From NCBI GenBank assembly GCA_052380005.1, contig JBQTCJ010000080.1: a stretch of DNA of 20,788 bases. One strand, written 5' to 3'. The notes beneath the pieces were generated by a model. That model was not told the origin of the DNA. It saw nothing but the letters and a program-made list of their open reading frames with translations, and made no database searches. Numbering within the stretch: the stretch's first letter is position 1; each line of letters starts with the position of its first letter. The translations under genes and the position numbers were made by a program. Origin of the DNA: Salinarimonas sp052380005. GTDB taxonomy: Bacteria > Pseudomonadota > Alphaproteobacteria > Rhizobiales > Beijerinckiaceae. Positions 1 through 7,481 of this stretch are shown one piece after another.

Positions 1-1
1 C

Positions 2-2794
2 GCCGAGGCCGCCGCCCTGCCGAAGGGCGCGCTCGCCGCCCTCGCGGCCCCGCTGGCGGAGGGATTCGTCGACGAGGCGAGCGGCACGACGCTGGTCGCG
101 GCCGCCGATCTCCTCGGCGAGACCGGTCCCGCCGGCGGGCGCGGCGGCGCGCTTCCCGAGACCGTCACCCTTCCAGGGATCGGCGACGTCGTGGTGCACG
201 CCGACCACGGGATCGGCCGGCTAGAAGGGCTCGAGCGGATCGCCGCCGGCGCGCAGGTGGACGCGCGGGCCGACGCCGACGCGGATGCCGCTGAGGACGA
301 GGTCGTGCGCCTCGTCTACGCCGACGAGGCGACCCTGCTCGTCCCCGTCGAGGATCTCGACCGCGTCTGGCGCCATGGCGGGCCGGACGACCGGGCACGG
401 CTCGACCGGCTCGACACCAACACCTGGGAGACGCGTCGCGGCGCCGTCGAGGCGGCGATCGCGCAGGCCGCGCGCGACCTCGCACGGCGCGCCGCCGCGC
501 GTCGCGCTGCGACGGCGCCGCCCCTGCGCGCCGCCCCGCGCGACCTCGCGCGCTTCGCCGAGCGCTTTCCCCATCCGCTCACCGCCGACCAGGGCGCGGC
601 CGTCGCCGCGACGCTGGCCGACATCGCCCGCGAGACCCCGATGGACCGGCTCGTGTGCGGCGACGTCGGCTACGGCAAGACCGAGATCGCGCTGCGTGCG
701 GCGGCGGCGGCCGTCTTCGCGGGAAAGCAGGTCGCGATCGTCGCCCCGACCACGGTCCTCGCACGCCAGCATGCGGAGACTTTGCGACGACGCTTCGCCG
801 GCTTCGGCATCGCGATCGGGCAGCTCTCCCGGCTCGTGCCGGCAGCCGAGGCGCGGGCGGCGCGCACCGGGCTCGCCGACGGCACGATCCGCCTCGTCGT
901 CGGCACGCACGCCCTCGCGGGGGAGGACGTGCGCTTCGCGGACCTCGGCCTCGTCGTCGTCGACGAGGAGCAGCGCTTCGGCGCCGCAGACAAGGAGGCG
1001 CTGCGGGCGCTCGGCGCGGGCGCGCACCTGCTGACGCTGACCGCGACCCCGATTCCCGCCACGCTCGCGGGAAGCCTGGCCGGCCTGCGCGACCTCTCCA
1101 CGATCGCCACGCCGCCGATCGCGCGAAAGCCCGTCCGCACCGCCCTCGCGGCCTGGGACGACGCGCTCGTGCGCGATGCGCTCTCCCGCGAGCGGGCGCG
1201 CGGTGGGCAGAGCTTCGTCGTCGTGCCGCGCATCTCGGACATCGGGGGCATCGCCGCCAGGCTCGCCGCTCTCGTGCCGAGCCTGCGGGTCACGGTGGTG
1301 CACGGGCGGATGAAGCCCGCGGCGATCGACGACGCGATGCTCGCCTTCGCCTGCGGCGACGATCCGCCCGACGTGCTGCTCGCCACGAACATCGTCGAGA
1401 GCGGGCTCGACGTGCCGGCGGCGAACACGATGCTGATCGTCCACCCCGATCGCTTCGGCCTCGCCCAGCTCCACCAGCTGCGCGGCCGTGTCGGCCGCGG
1501 GGCGCGCCAGGCGCAGTGCTGGCTCCTGACGGAGCCCGGCGCGGGACCGGCCGAGGAGACCCGCGAGCGGCTCGACGCGCTCGTGGCGCACGACCGGCTC
1601 GGGTCCGGCTTCACGCTCGCCCTGCGCGACCTCGACCTGCGCGGCACGGGAACGCTGCTGGGCGAGGAGCAGGCCGGGCACGCGGAGGCGATCGGCATCG
1701 GCCTCCACCGCGAGCTGGTCGCGCGCGCCATGGCTCAGGCGCGCGGGGAGGGCGCAGCCACCGGCCCGATGCCGCATCTCGCGCTGGGTGTGCCTGCCGC
1801 GATCCCGCCGAGCGAGATCGAGAGCCCGCAGATGCGCCTCGAGCTCTACGCCCGCCTCGCGCGGCTCGAGGACGAGGATGCGCTCGACGCGCTCGTCGAC
1901 GAGATCGAGGAGCGCTTCGGCGTTTCGGCGGAGGCACTCGCGACCGTGCTCGCGCTGGCGCGGCTGCGCCTGCGGGCGCGCGACCTCGGCATCCTGCGCC
2001 TCGACGCCGGGCCGGCGGCGCTCGCCGCGACCCTCCGGGAGGAGACCGCGCGGCGGCTTCACGCCCTGACGCTCGCCGAGCGGGCGTCGCTCGACGGCAA
2101 CCGCCTCGTCTACGCTCGCGAGACCGGCACGCCAGCGGAGCGCCTGAAGCTCGCTGACGCCCTGCTCGACGCGGTGGAGCGCGTGCTGGCGAATGGACGG
2201 GCACGGGAGGATCGGGGGCCGCGCGCGGGAGAGCGCGACGGCGCCGGAACCCCGTCGCGCGAGCGCCGTTGCGAAGGCTCCCGCAACCGGAGTTCAGCTT
2301 CCATGGCCAACGACAAGACCCTCGAGGATCTCTTCCTCGACACGCTCAAGGACGTCTACCACGCCGAGAAGCAGGCGCTGCGCGCCTATCCGCGCATCGT
2401 CAAGGCGGTCGTGTCCGACGAGCTCAAGACGGCGCTCGAGCAGCACCGCGACGAGACCGAGACGCAGGTCGAGCGGCTGGAGCGCATCTTCGAGATGCTC
2501 GGCAAGCCCGCCCGCGGCAAGCCCTGCGAGGCGATGCAGGGGCTCGTCGAGGAATCGAAGGAGATCCTCTCCGATTTCAAGGGCTCGATCGCCCTCGACG
2601 CCGGCGTCATCGGCACCGCGCAGGCGATGGAGCACTACGAGATCTCGCGCTACGGCACGCTGCGCGCCTGGGCGACCGCGCTCGGCATGAAGGACGCGGC
2701 GAAGCTCCTCGGCGAGACCCTCGAGGAGGAGAGCCGCACCGACGAGAAGCTCACCAAGCTCGCCCAGACGGCCGCGAACCAGAAGGCCGCCTGA
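2..2794 (+). CDS. Mfd-like transcription-repair coupling helicase (5'-truncated by window), fused in frame to a DUF892 ferritin-like domain
   Basis: The reading frame is open from the left window edge, so the N-terminus lies outside. In order it shows a CarD-like RNA-polymerase-interaction segment (VVHADHGIG, about nt 188-214), a superfamily 2 motor with Walker A GDVGYGKTE (about 659-685), Walker B DEEQ (962-973), TATPIPATL (1040-1066), the QLRGRVGR motif VI (about 1475-1500), and a C-terminal TRCF domain ending near 2195. Family knowledge: Mfd removes stalled RNA polymerase and recruits UvrA for nucleotide excision repair in the cytoplasm. The usual TATPIPRTL motif has Ala for Arg here and the sequence is divergent, so it may be an Mfd paralogue rather than the housekeeping copy. 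No stop codon separates the helicase from a DUF892 protein whose Met codon is at 2303. The joining stretch of about 36 residues is Arg/Gly-rich and unlike a domain. A true fusion, a lost stop or a sequencing indel are all possible. Confidence 0.8.
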   Translation, partial: AEAAALPKGALAALAAPLAEGFVDEASGTTLVAAADLLGETGPAGGRGGALPETVTLPGIGDVVVHADHGIGRLEGLERIAAGAQVDARADADADAAEDEVVRLVYADEATLLVPVEDLDRVWRHGGPDDRARLDRLDTNTWETRRGAVEAAIAQAARDLARRAAARRAATAPPLRAAPRDLARFAERFPHPLTADQGAAVAATLADIARETPMDRLVCGDVGYGKTEIALRAAAAAVFAGKQVAIVAPTTVLARQHAETLRRRFAGFGIAIGQLSRLVPAAEARAARTGLADGTIRLVVGTHALAGEDVRFADLGLVVVDEEQRFGAADKEALRALGAGAHLLTLTATPIPATLAGSLAGLRDLSTIATPPIARKPVRTALAAWDDALVRDALSRERARGGQSFVVVPRISDIGGIAARLAALVPSLRVTVVHGRMKPAAIDDAMLAFACGDDPPDVLLATNIVESGLDVPAANTMLIVHPDRFGLAQLHQLRGRVGRGARQAQCWLLTEPGAGPAEETRERLDALVAHDRLGSGFTLALRDLDLRGTGTLLGEEQAGHAEAIGIGLHRELVARAMAQARGEGAATGPMPHLALGVPAAIPPSEIESPQMRLELYARLARLEDEDALDALVDEIEERFGVSAEALATVLALARLRLRARDLGILRLDAGPAALAATLREETARRLHALTLAERASLDGNRLVYARETGTPAERLKLADALLDAVERVLANGRAREDRGPRAGERDGAGTPSRERRCEGSRNRSSASMANDKTLEDLFLDTLKDVYHAEKQALRAYPRIVKAVVSDELKTALEQHRDETETQVERLERIFEMLGKPARGKPCEAMQGLVEESKEILSDFKGSIALDAGVIGTAQAMEHYEISRYGTLRAWATALGMKDAAKLLGETLEEESRTDEKLTKLAQTAANQKAA
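2303..2794 (+). CDS. DUF892 / YciE-YciF-type ferritin-like protein (163 aa if translated from its own ATG)
   Basis: This is the last part of the preceding open frame, listed separately because it is a complete protein of normal family length. It begins MANDKTLEDLF and has four amphipathic helices with the carboxylate/His pattern of the family: DVYHAEKQ, EQHRDETE, EHYEISRYG and LEEESRTDEK. Members of DUF892 are ferritin-like four-helix bundles, often stress-induced, and their function is poorly defined. The ATG at 2303 is preceded by ACCGGAG (2286-2292) at about 10 nt, a plausible ribosome binding site, so independent initiation inside the longer frame is possible. The stop at 2794 is followed by an 80-nt gap to the thioesterase gene. 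Whether it is made alone, as a fusion, or both cannot be told from sequence. Confidence 0.65.
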   Translation: MANDKTLEDLFLDTLKDVYHAEKQALRAYPRIVKAVVSDELKTALEQHRDETETQVERLERIFEMLGKPARGKPCEAMQGLVEESKEILSDFKGSIALDAGVIGTAQAMEHYEISRYGTLRAWATALGMKDAAKLLGETLEEESRTDEKLTKLAQTAANQKAA

Positions 2795-2874
2795 GCCGCG
2801 CTCGCGCGAGCTTTCAGTCGTTCTTGCCAACCCGCCTCCGGTGGCGCATCAGGAATGCGCTGCTGGAGGCGGAC

Positions 2875-3282
2875 ATGGCGGAAGAGACGATCGAGACTGA
2901 GGGCGCCGAGGCGCCGCGCGGCGAGCTGACGGTCCGCACGCTGGCGATGCCCTCCGACACCAACGCCAACGGCGACATCTTCGGTGGCTGGGTGCTCTCG
3001 CAGATGGACCAGGCCGGCGGCATCGCCGGCGTCGAGCGCGCCCGCGGCCGCGTCGTAACGATCGCGGTCGAGGCGATGACCTTCATCCGCCCGGTGAAGG
3101 TCGGCGACGTCCTGTGCGTCTACACGGAGATCGAGCGGATCGGCCGCACCTCGATGAAGATCCACATCGAGGCCTGGGCCCGCCGCTTCATGACGAACCA
3201 GCGCGAGAAGGTGACCGTCGCGACCTTCACCTTCGTGGCGATCGACGACGAGGGGCGGCCGCGGCCGATTCCGAAGGGGTGA
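2875..3282 (+). CDS. yciA: Acyl-CoA thioesterase, YciA-type hotdog fold
   Basis: A 135-aa protein that closely follows the E. coli YciA pattern: LTVRTLAMPSDTNANGDIFG near the N-terminus, then GWVLSQMDQAGG, VVTIAVEAMTFIRPVKVGD and a short C-terminal tail. The Asp in NANGDIFGG (about residue 34) corresponds to the catalytic Asp of this hotdog-fold family. Such enzymes hydrolyse acyl-CoA thioesters to free acid and CoA in the cytoplasm and form hexamers. The start at 2875 is supported by GGAGG at 2865-2869 just upstream. An upstream extension in the same frame overlaps DUF892 and has no family resemblance. The gene ends where the high-GC backbone gives way to the low-GC insert. Confidence 0.92.
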   Translation: MAEETIETEGAEAPRGELTVRTLAMPSDTNANGDIFGGWVLSQMDQAGGIAGVERARGRVVTIAVEAMTFIRPVKVGDVLCVYTEIERIGRTSMKIHIEAWARRFMTNQREKVTVATFTFVAIDDEGRPRPIPKG

Positions 3283-3366
3283 TCGCGCCACCTGGCGACT
3301 AGTATTTTTACCGACGCTGCTATAGCTTGCATAACTGTCATCAGCGAGGAATGTTCGCTTCCAAAC

Positions 3367-5211
3367 ATGGGGGCGATGATGGCAGAACGTTCGAAGTTGC
3401 TTTGGATAGAGATCCGCAACCTCGGTTGCGTCGGGTCCGAGGGATTGCGGGTCGAGCTAGACAACATTGTATGTTTGGTGGGTCGCAATAACTCGGGCAA
3501 GTCGAACGTCCTTCGTGCTTATGAGCTGGCGCAGGGTGGTGTCAAATACGACCGAGGGCGCGATTTTTGCCAGAGTTCGCCACCGGAAGTTGAAACGCAA
3601 GTTGAGCTGGCAATTCACATTCCTGAGGGAATCGCAAACATTGATGCTGAATGGAAGGCACCAGAAGGTCCATATCTCGTGGTTAGGAGCCTCTGGACCT
3701 GGGGATCTGATGGTAAGGCAACTAGAAAGACTTGGTCCCCGAAGCTGGCAGACTGGTCGGACGACGGCAAAGCCGGTGGGGCTGACAACGTTTTCAAAAG
3801 TCGCTTACCGATTCCGATCCGGATAGGATCGTTGCAAGACGCAGACGAAGCAGAAAAGAACTTAATATCCTTAGTATTTTCTTCGCTTGGAAAGGGGCTT
3901 AATCAAGCTAAGGACAAGCTCGACCATCCAATTGGAAAGGCTCTCGCCGCATTGCGGACCGCCGTTGCCGATGAGTTTACGCAGTTAAACGAACAAGTTG
4001 AGGAGGTATCATCAGCTATCGATCAGGCGTTCAAAGGGGTCTTCCCCGATCTGTCCGCATCAGTGCGTCCCGGTGTTGGCACACCGACCCTCAAATTTGA
4101 AGATTTGATTAAATCTGGATCGAAAATAATCATTTCCGATGGGTCGCATGAAGGCGGTCTAGACCAACAAGGTTCAGGTGCTCGACGCGCTCTTTTCTGG
4201 TCGGTACTCCAAGCTTACAATGACCTCAAAAGGAAGGAAGATGCTGCTGCAAAACCCAGCAAAAGAGGTGCAAGGGGAAAGACGGAAGGCGCGAGTGCGT
4301 CTGCGCCTGCCGCAATGGATTCAGATGATCCAGCGCTCCCTGGATACATTCTCTTGATTGATGAGCCTGAAAATGCACTTCATCCAATGGCAGCGAGAGC
4401 GGCGCAAAAGTACCTGTATAAGCTCGCCGAAGATGAAAACTGGCAGGTCATGCTTACCACGCACTCACCGTATTTTGTTGATCCATTCGCCGACCATACA
4501 ACGATCGTGCGCCTTCATCGTGAAAGCAACAAGGTTTCGCCACAAATATACAGAGCCGATGAAATAACGTTTGGGGGAGATGAAAAGCGCCAACTACAAG
4601 CGCTTCAAACGATGGACCCGTCTTTCTCTGAGGTATTTTTCGGTTCTTATCCAATAATTGTCGAAGGCGACACGGAACATGCATCATTTATTGCGGCTGT
4701 TGTAGAGATAGAGCACATTCTGACAACACAGGTTTCGATTTTGCGAGCAAGAGGCAAGGCAATAATACCTGCTATTATATGTATGCTTCGGCATTTCAAA
4801 GTCAGCTTTGGCGTTGTGCACGATTCTGATTTCCCTTTCACAAATAGTGGAGATAAATCGAATCCAATGTGGACTGTAAATCTGACTATCAGAGAAGCTG
4901 TAGAAAAATGCCGAACCGATGGCTTATCGGTGAGGCACAGGATTAGCTTTCCCGATTTCGAGAGATGGCTCGGTGGGAGTGAACTTGGGAAAGATAAGCC
5001 GTTGCAGGCCTATCTTCGTGTTAGTGGGGATGGGACTCTATCGGCCAATGTGCAGAAGCTCTTTGAGGAGCTGAGGAATGGAGTATTTGATAGCATCAAT
5101 CTATCAGATCATGACTGCTTAACTTGTTTCCTGAAAGAGCTGGCCGCCTGGGCAGAAGCCAATGGTGCTTCAGGCGACGCGAGGTTGATTGGAAAAGTCA
5201 GTACAGTCTAG
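3367..5211 (+). CDS. OLD-family ATP-dependent endonuclease (AAA ATPase plus Toprim), solitary, likely horizontally acquired
   Basis: A protein of up to 614 aa. The N-terminal ABC/AAA-type ATPase has Walker A GRNNSGKS (residues 39-46), a signature-like QGSGARRAL (268-276), Walker B ILLIDEPENALHP (328-340) and the switch His in LTTHSPYF (363-370). A C-terminal Toprim domain has the Glu of IIVEGDTE (430-437) and the Asp pair of GVVHDSD (482-488). A charged Lys/Ala-rich insertion lies at about 290-318. OLD nucleases are ATP-regulated, metal-dependent DNA nucleases, and several act in phage defence (P2 Old, GajA of Gabija, retron effectors). No UvrD-like partner, reverse transcriptase or methylase adjoins it, so it fits a class 1 (stand-alone) OLD. 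Codon use is far more AT-rich than in the neighbours. ATGs at 3376 and 3379 are alternative starts; GGGGG at 3369-3373 suits the one at 3379. Substrate and role are unknown. Confidence 0.88.
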   Translation: MGAMMAERSKLLWIEIRNLGCVGSEGLRVELDNIVCLVGRNNSGKSNVLRAYELAQGGVKYDRGRDFCQSSPPEVETQVELAIHIPEGIANIDAEWKAPEGPYLVVRSLWTWGSDGKATRKTWSPKLADWSDDGKAGGADNVFKSRLPIPIRIGSLQDADEAEKNLISLVFSSLGKGLNQAKDKLDHPIGKALAALRTAVADEFTQLNEQVEEVSSAIDQAFKGVFPDLSASVRPGVGTPTLKFEDLIKSGSKIIISDGSHEGGLDQQGSGARRALFWSVLQAYNDLKRKEDAAAKPSKRGARGKTEGASASAPAAMDSDDPALPGYILLIDEPENALHPMAARAAQKYLYKLAEDENWQVMLTTHSPYFVDPFADHTTIVRLHRESNKVSPQIYRADEITFGGDEKRQLQALQTMDPSFSEVFFGSYPIIVEGDTEHASFIAAVVEIEHILTTQVSILRARGKAIIPAIICMLRHFKVSFGVVHDSDFPFTNSGDKSNPMWTVNLTIREAVEKCRTDGLSVRHRISFPDFERWLGGSELGKDKPLQAYLRVSGDGTLSANVQKLFEELRNGVFDSINLSDHDCLTCFLKELAAWAEANGASGDARLIGKVSTV

Positions 5212-5221
5212 AGGCTAGCCC

Positions 5222-6040
5222 TCACAACTTCGTCCGCAGCTGCCACAATTCCGGGAAGAACGGCTTCTCGAGCACGCCCTTGAGGTACGACACCCCGGCC
5301 GAGCCGCCCGTGCCGCGGCGAAAGCCGATGATGCGCTCAACCGTCGTCACGTGGCGGAAGCGCCATTGGCGCATCAGGTCCTCGAGATCGACGAGCTCCT
5401 CGGCGAGCTCGTAGAGGTCGAAGTGCTCCTCCGACTTGCGGTAGACCTGCTCCCACGCGGCCTCGAGCGCCGGGTCGTACACGTGGGGCTCGCGCACGTC
5501 GCGCTCCAGCTGGTGGGCGGGGACGGGCAGGCCGCGGCGGGCGACGAGCCGGATCGCCTCGTCGTAGATGGAGGGCGCATCGTAGGCCGCGAGAAGCGGC
5601 GCGTGGCGTGAGGGCGCGTGGGCGTGGGGCTTCATCATCCCGGCGTTCTTGGCGCCGAGCTTGAACTCGATCATGCGGTACTGGAAGGACTGGAAGCCCG
5701 AGGAGGCGCCGAGCCGCTCGCGGAAGGCGAGGTAGTCCGCCGGCGTCATGGTGGAGAGCACGTCCCAGGCGCTCACCAGCTGCTCCTGGATGCGCCCGCA
5801 GCGCGCCAGCGCCTTGAAGGCCGGGCGCGGCCGGTCGGCGCGCACCGCCGCCATGGCGGCATCCAGCTCGTGGATGAACAGCTTCATCCAGAGTTCCTGC
5901 ACCTGGTGGATGGCGATGAACAGGGGCTCGTCGTGCTCGGACGATTGCGGGCGCTGCGCCGACAGGAGCGTGTCGAGCCCGAGATAGTCGCCGTAGGACA
6001 TGTCGTTCGAGAAGTCGGTCTTGACGCCGTCGTCCGCCAT
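5222..6040 (-). CDS. kynA: Tryptophan 2,3-dioxygenase
   Basis: A 272-aa haem enzyme that opens the indole ring of L-tryptophan to give N-formylkynurenine, the first step of the kynurenine pathway. Family landmarks are FIAIHQVQELWMK (substrate-site His45), LAFRERLGASSGFQS (Arg107, carboxylate contact), WRFRHVTTVERIIG (His230, expected axial haem ligand) and RRGTGGS (about 241-247, Thr of the active-site loop). The start at 6040 (MADDGVKTD) is chosen because GGAGGG lies 8-9 nt upstream on the minus strand and the family begins here. An upstream ATG would add 18 unlike residues. It is divergent from the kynureninase-like gene across an 89-bp spacer. Its 3' end lies only about 10 bp from the stop of the foreign OLD gene, with no room for a separate terminator. 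Confidence 0.95.
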   Translation of the reverse strand: MADDGVKTDFSNDMSYGDYLGLDTLLSAQRPQSSEHDEPLFIAIHQVQELWMKLFIHELDAAMAAVRADRPRPAFKALARCGRIQEQLVSAWDVLSTMTPADYLAFRERLGASSGFQSFQYRMIEFKLGAKNAGMMKPHAHAPSRHAPLLAAYDAPSIYDEAIRLVARRGLPVPAHQLERDVREPHVYDPALEAAWEQVYRKSEEHFDLYELAEELVDLEDLMRQWRFRHVTTVERIIGFRRGTGGSAGVSYLKGVLEKPFFPELWQLRTKL

Positions 6041-6129
6041 CGCCGGAACCCTCCGCTGAATGGTTGAAGCTTGAAATATCCCGCGCGCCGGCACAAGCTC
6101 CCCCTCGCTTCACGAGGACGAAACGGCCC
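6041..6129. promoter_or_regulatory. Divergent promoter region of the tryptophan-catabolism pair
   Basis: The 89-bp gap between the two divergent start codons must carry both promoters or their control sites. It contains an AT-richer core near 6056-6080 with spaced TTGAA-type repeats around an AAGCTT. No confident -35/-10 pair is visible. Shared control by a tryptophan- or kynurenine-responsive regulator is an inference from the divergent layout. No regulator gene adjoins the pair. Confidence 0.4.
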
Positions 6130-7299
6130 ATGCTCGACCTGCGCGACCACTTCTCCCGCACCCGCGCCGCGGCGCCGGAGCGCCTCCACCTCGCCGCGCA
6201 CAGCCACCACGCCTGGCCCGACGTCACCCGCGCGGCGCAGGAGGCGGCGTGGGACGATGCCGCGCGGCTTGCGGACGGGAAGTGGGAGCACGTGCTCGGC
6301 AGCGTCTGGCCCGAGGCGCAGGGCCACGTCGCGCGCGTGCTGGGCCTGCCGGACCCGCGCAGCGTCGTCTTCGCGCAGAATACGTTCGAGCTGTGGCTGC
6401 GGCTGTTCTCCTGCATGCCGACGCACCGCCCGGCGCGGGTGCTGGCGACGGACGGGGAGTTCCACTCCTTCACGCGCCTGTCGCGCCGCCTCGCCGAGGA
6501 CGGGCTGATCGCTCTCGTCACCGTCCCCGTCGAGCCCTTCGCGACCTTCGAGGCCCGCTTCGCGACCGAGGCCGCGCGGGGCGGGTCGGACATCGTGCTG
6601 TTCAGCCAGGTCCTGTTCGGCTCGGGATTCGTGGTCGCGGATCTCGAGGGGCTCGTCGCCGCGGTGCCGGACCGCGAGACCTTCGTCGTGATCGACGGCT
6701 ACCACGGCTTCCTCGCCCTGCCGACGGACCTGTCGCGGCTCGCGGACCGGGTGTTCTACATGTCGGGCGGCTACAAGTACGTCATGAGCGGCGAGGGGAC
6801 GGCCTTCATGCATTGTCCGCGGGGCTTCGGCGAGCGGCCCCGCGCGACCGGCTGGTACGCCGCCTTCGGCACGCTCGCCGCGCGCCAGGACGGGGGTGTG
6901 GGGTATGCCGAGGACGGCTTCCGCTTCATGGGCGCGACCTTCGACCCGACGGCGCTCTACCGGCTCAACGCCGTGATGCGCTGGCTAGCCGGGCTCGGCA
7001 TCGACGCCGCGCGGGTCCACGCCCACGCCCACGCCTGCCAGCGCGCCTTCGTCGCGGCGCTGCAGGAGGCGGGCGCGCCGATCTCGCGCGCCGACCTCCT
7101 GATCGGCCTCGACGACCCGCGCCGCGCCAACTTCCTCGCCTTCCGCCGCCCCGACGCGGCCGACCTGCACGCGCGCCTCCTGGCGGCGCAGATCGTCACC
7201 GACGTCCGGGCGGACGTGCTACGCTTCGGCTTCGGGCTGTACCACGCCGAGGAGGAGATGCCGGAAGCGGCGCGGCGGGTGGCGGCGGCGCTGGCTTGA
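6130..7299 (+). CDS. Kynureninase-like PLP-dependent enzyme (class V aminotransferase fold)
   Basis: A 389-aa fold-type I PLP enzyme. The expected cofactor Asp lies in VVIDGYHGF and the Schiff-base Lys in SGGYKYVMSG (Lys216). RFMGATFDPTALY and the C-terminal VRADVLRFGFGLYH parallel the kynureninase C-terminal domain. Kynureninase cleaves kynurenine or 3-hydroxykynurenine to (3-hydroxy)anthranilate and alanine. The divergent partner is tryptophan 2,3-dioxygenase, which supports a role in the same pathway. The usual NSLG motif near the N-terminus is replaced by LAAHSHHAWPDV, so substrate preference may differ and another class V activity remains possible. The ATG at 6130 is preceded by GAGGA (6114-6118) at 11 nt. 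An upstream in-frame ATG at 6064 would add 22 residues lacking family resemblance. No kynurenine formamidase gene is seen nearby. Confidence 0.8.
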   Translation: MLDLRDHFSRTRAAAPERLHLAAHSHHAWPDVTRAAQEAAWDDAARLADGKWEHVLGSVWPEAQGHVARVLGLPDPRSVVFAQNTFELWLRLFSCMPTHRPARVLATDGEFHSFTRLSRRLAEDGLIALVTVPVEPFATFEARFATEAARGGSDIVLFSQVLFGSGFVVADLEGLVAAVPDRETFVVIDGYHGFLALPTDLSRLADRVFYMSGGYKYVMSGEGTAFMHCPRGFGERPRATGWYAAFGTLAARQDGGVGYAEDGFRFMGATFDPTALYRLNAVMRWLAGLGIDAARVHAHAHACQRAFVAALQEAGAPISRADLLIGLDDPRRANFLAFRRPDAADLHARLLAAQIVTDVRADVLRFGFGLYHAEEEMPEAARRVAAALA

Positions 7300-7394
7300 G
7301 CGGGCGGCGGAGAGGTCCGGAGCACTCAGACCCGCCCCCTTGTCCTCCCCTTCGGAGAAGGAGGAGGCCTGCACCAGACGTCCGGCAAGACCGG

Positions 7395-7412
7395 CTTCGG
7401 CACGTGCCGAAG
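7395..7412. repeat. Perfect 18-bp palindrome between convergent genes
   Basis: CTTCGGCACGTGCCGAAG is a perfect dyad in the 182-bp gap between the converging kynureninase-like gene and dnaA. A second, imperfect CCTCC/GGAGG hairpin lies at about 7346-7371. There is no T-tract, so an intrinsic terminator is not clear. It may help end both transcripts or be a dispersed palindromic repeat. Confidence 0.5.
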
Positions 7413-7481
7413 GCATGAGCATCGTCGCGCGAGCGGTGCGAGAAGGCGGTAGGCGAGTGGGCGGGGCACCCGCCCCCGCCG

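Noticed and set aside
221..2062. Long minus-strand open frame across the helicase gene
   Set aside because: It is an antisense shadow caused by high GC and strong third-position bias; its protein has no recognisable motif while the plus frame has full Mfd motifs.
3283..5221. Gabija or retron system around the OLD gene
   Set aside because: No UvrD-like helicase, reverse transcriptase or ncRNA partner lies next to it; the flanks are metabolic backbone genes.
3283..5221. Target-site duplication flanking the OLD insert
   Set aside because: Only CTAG-type tetramers are shared by the two edges, too short to count.
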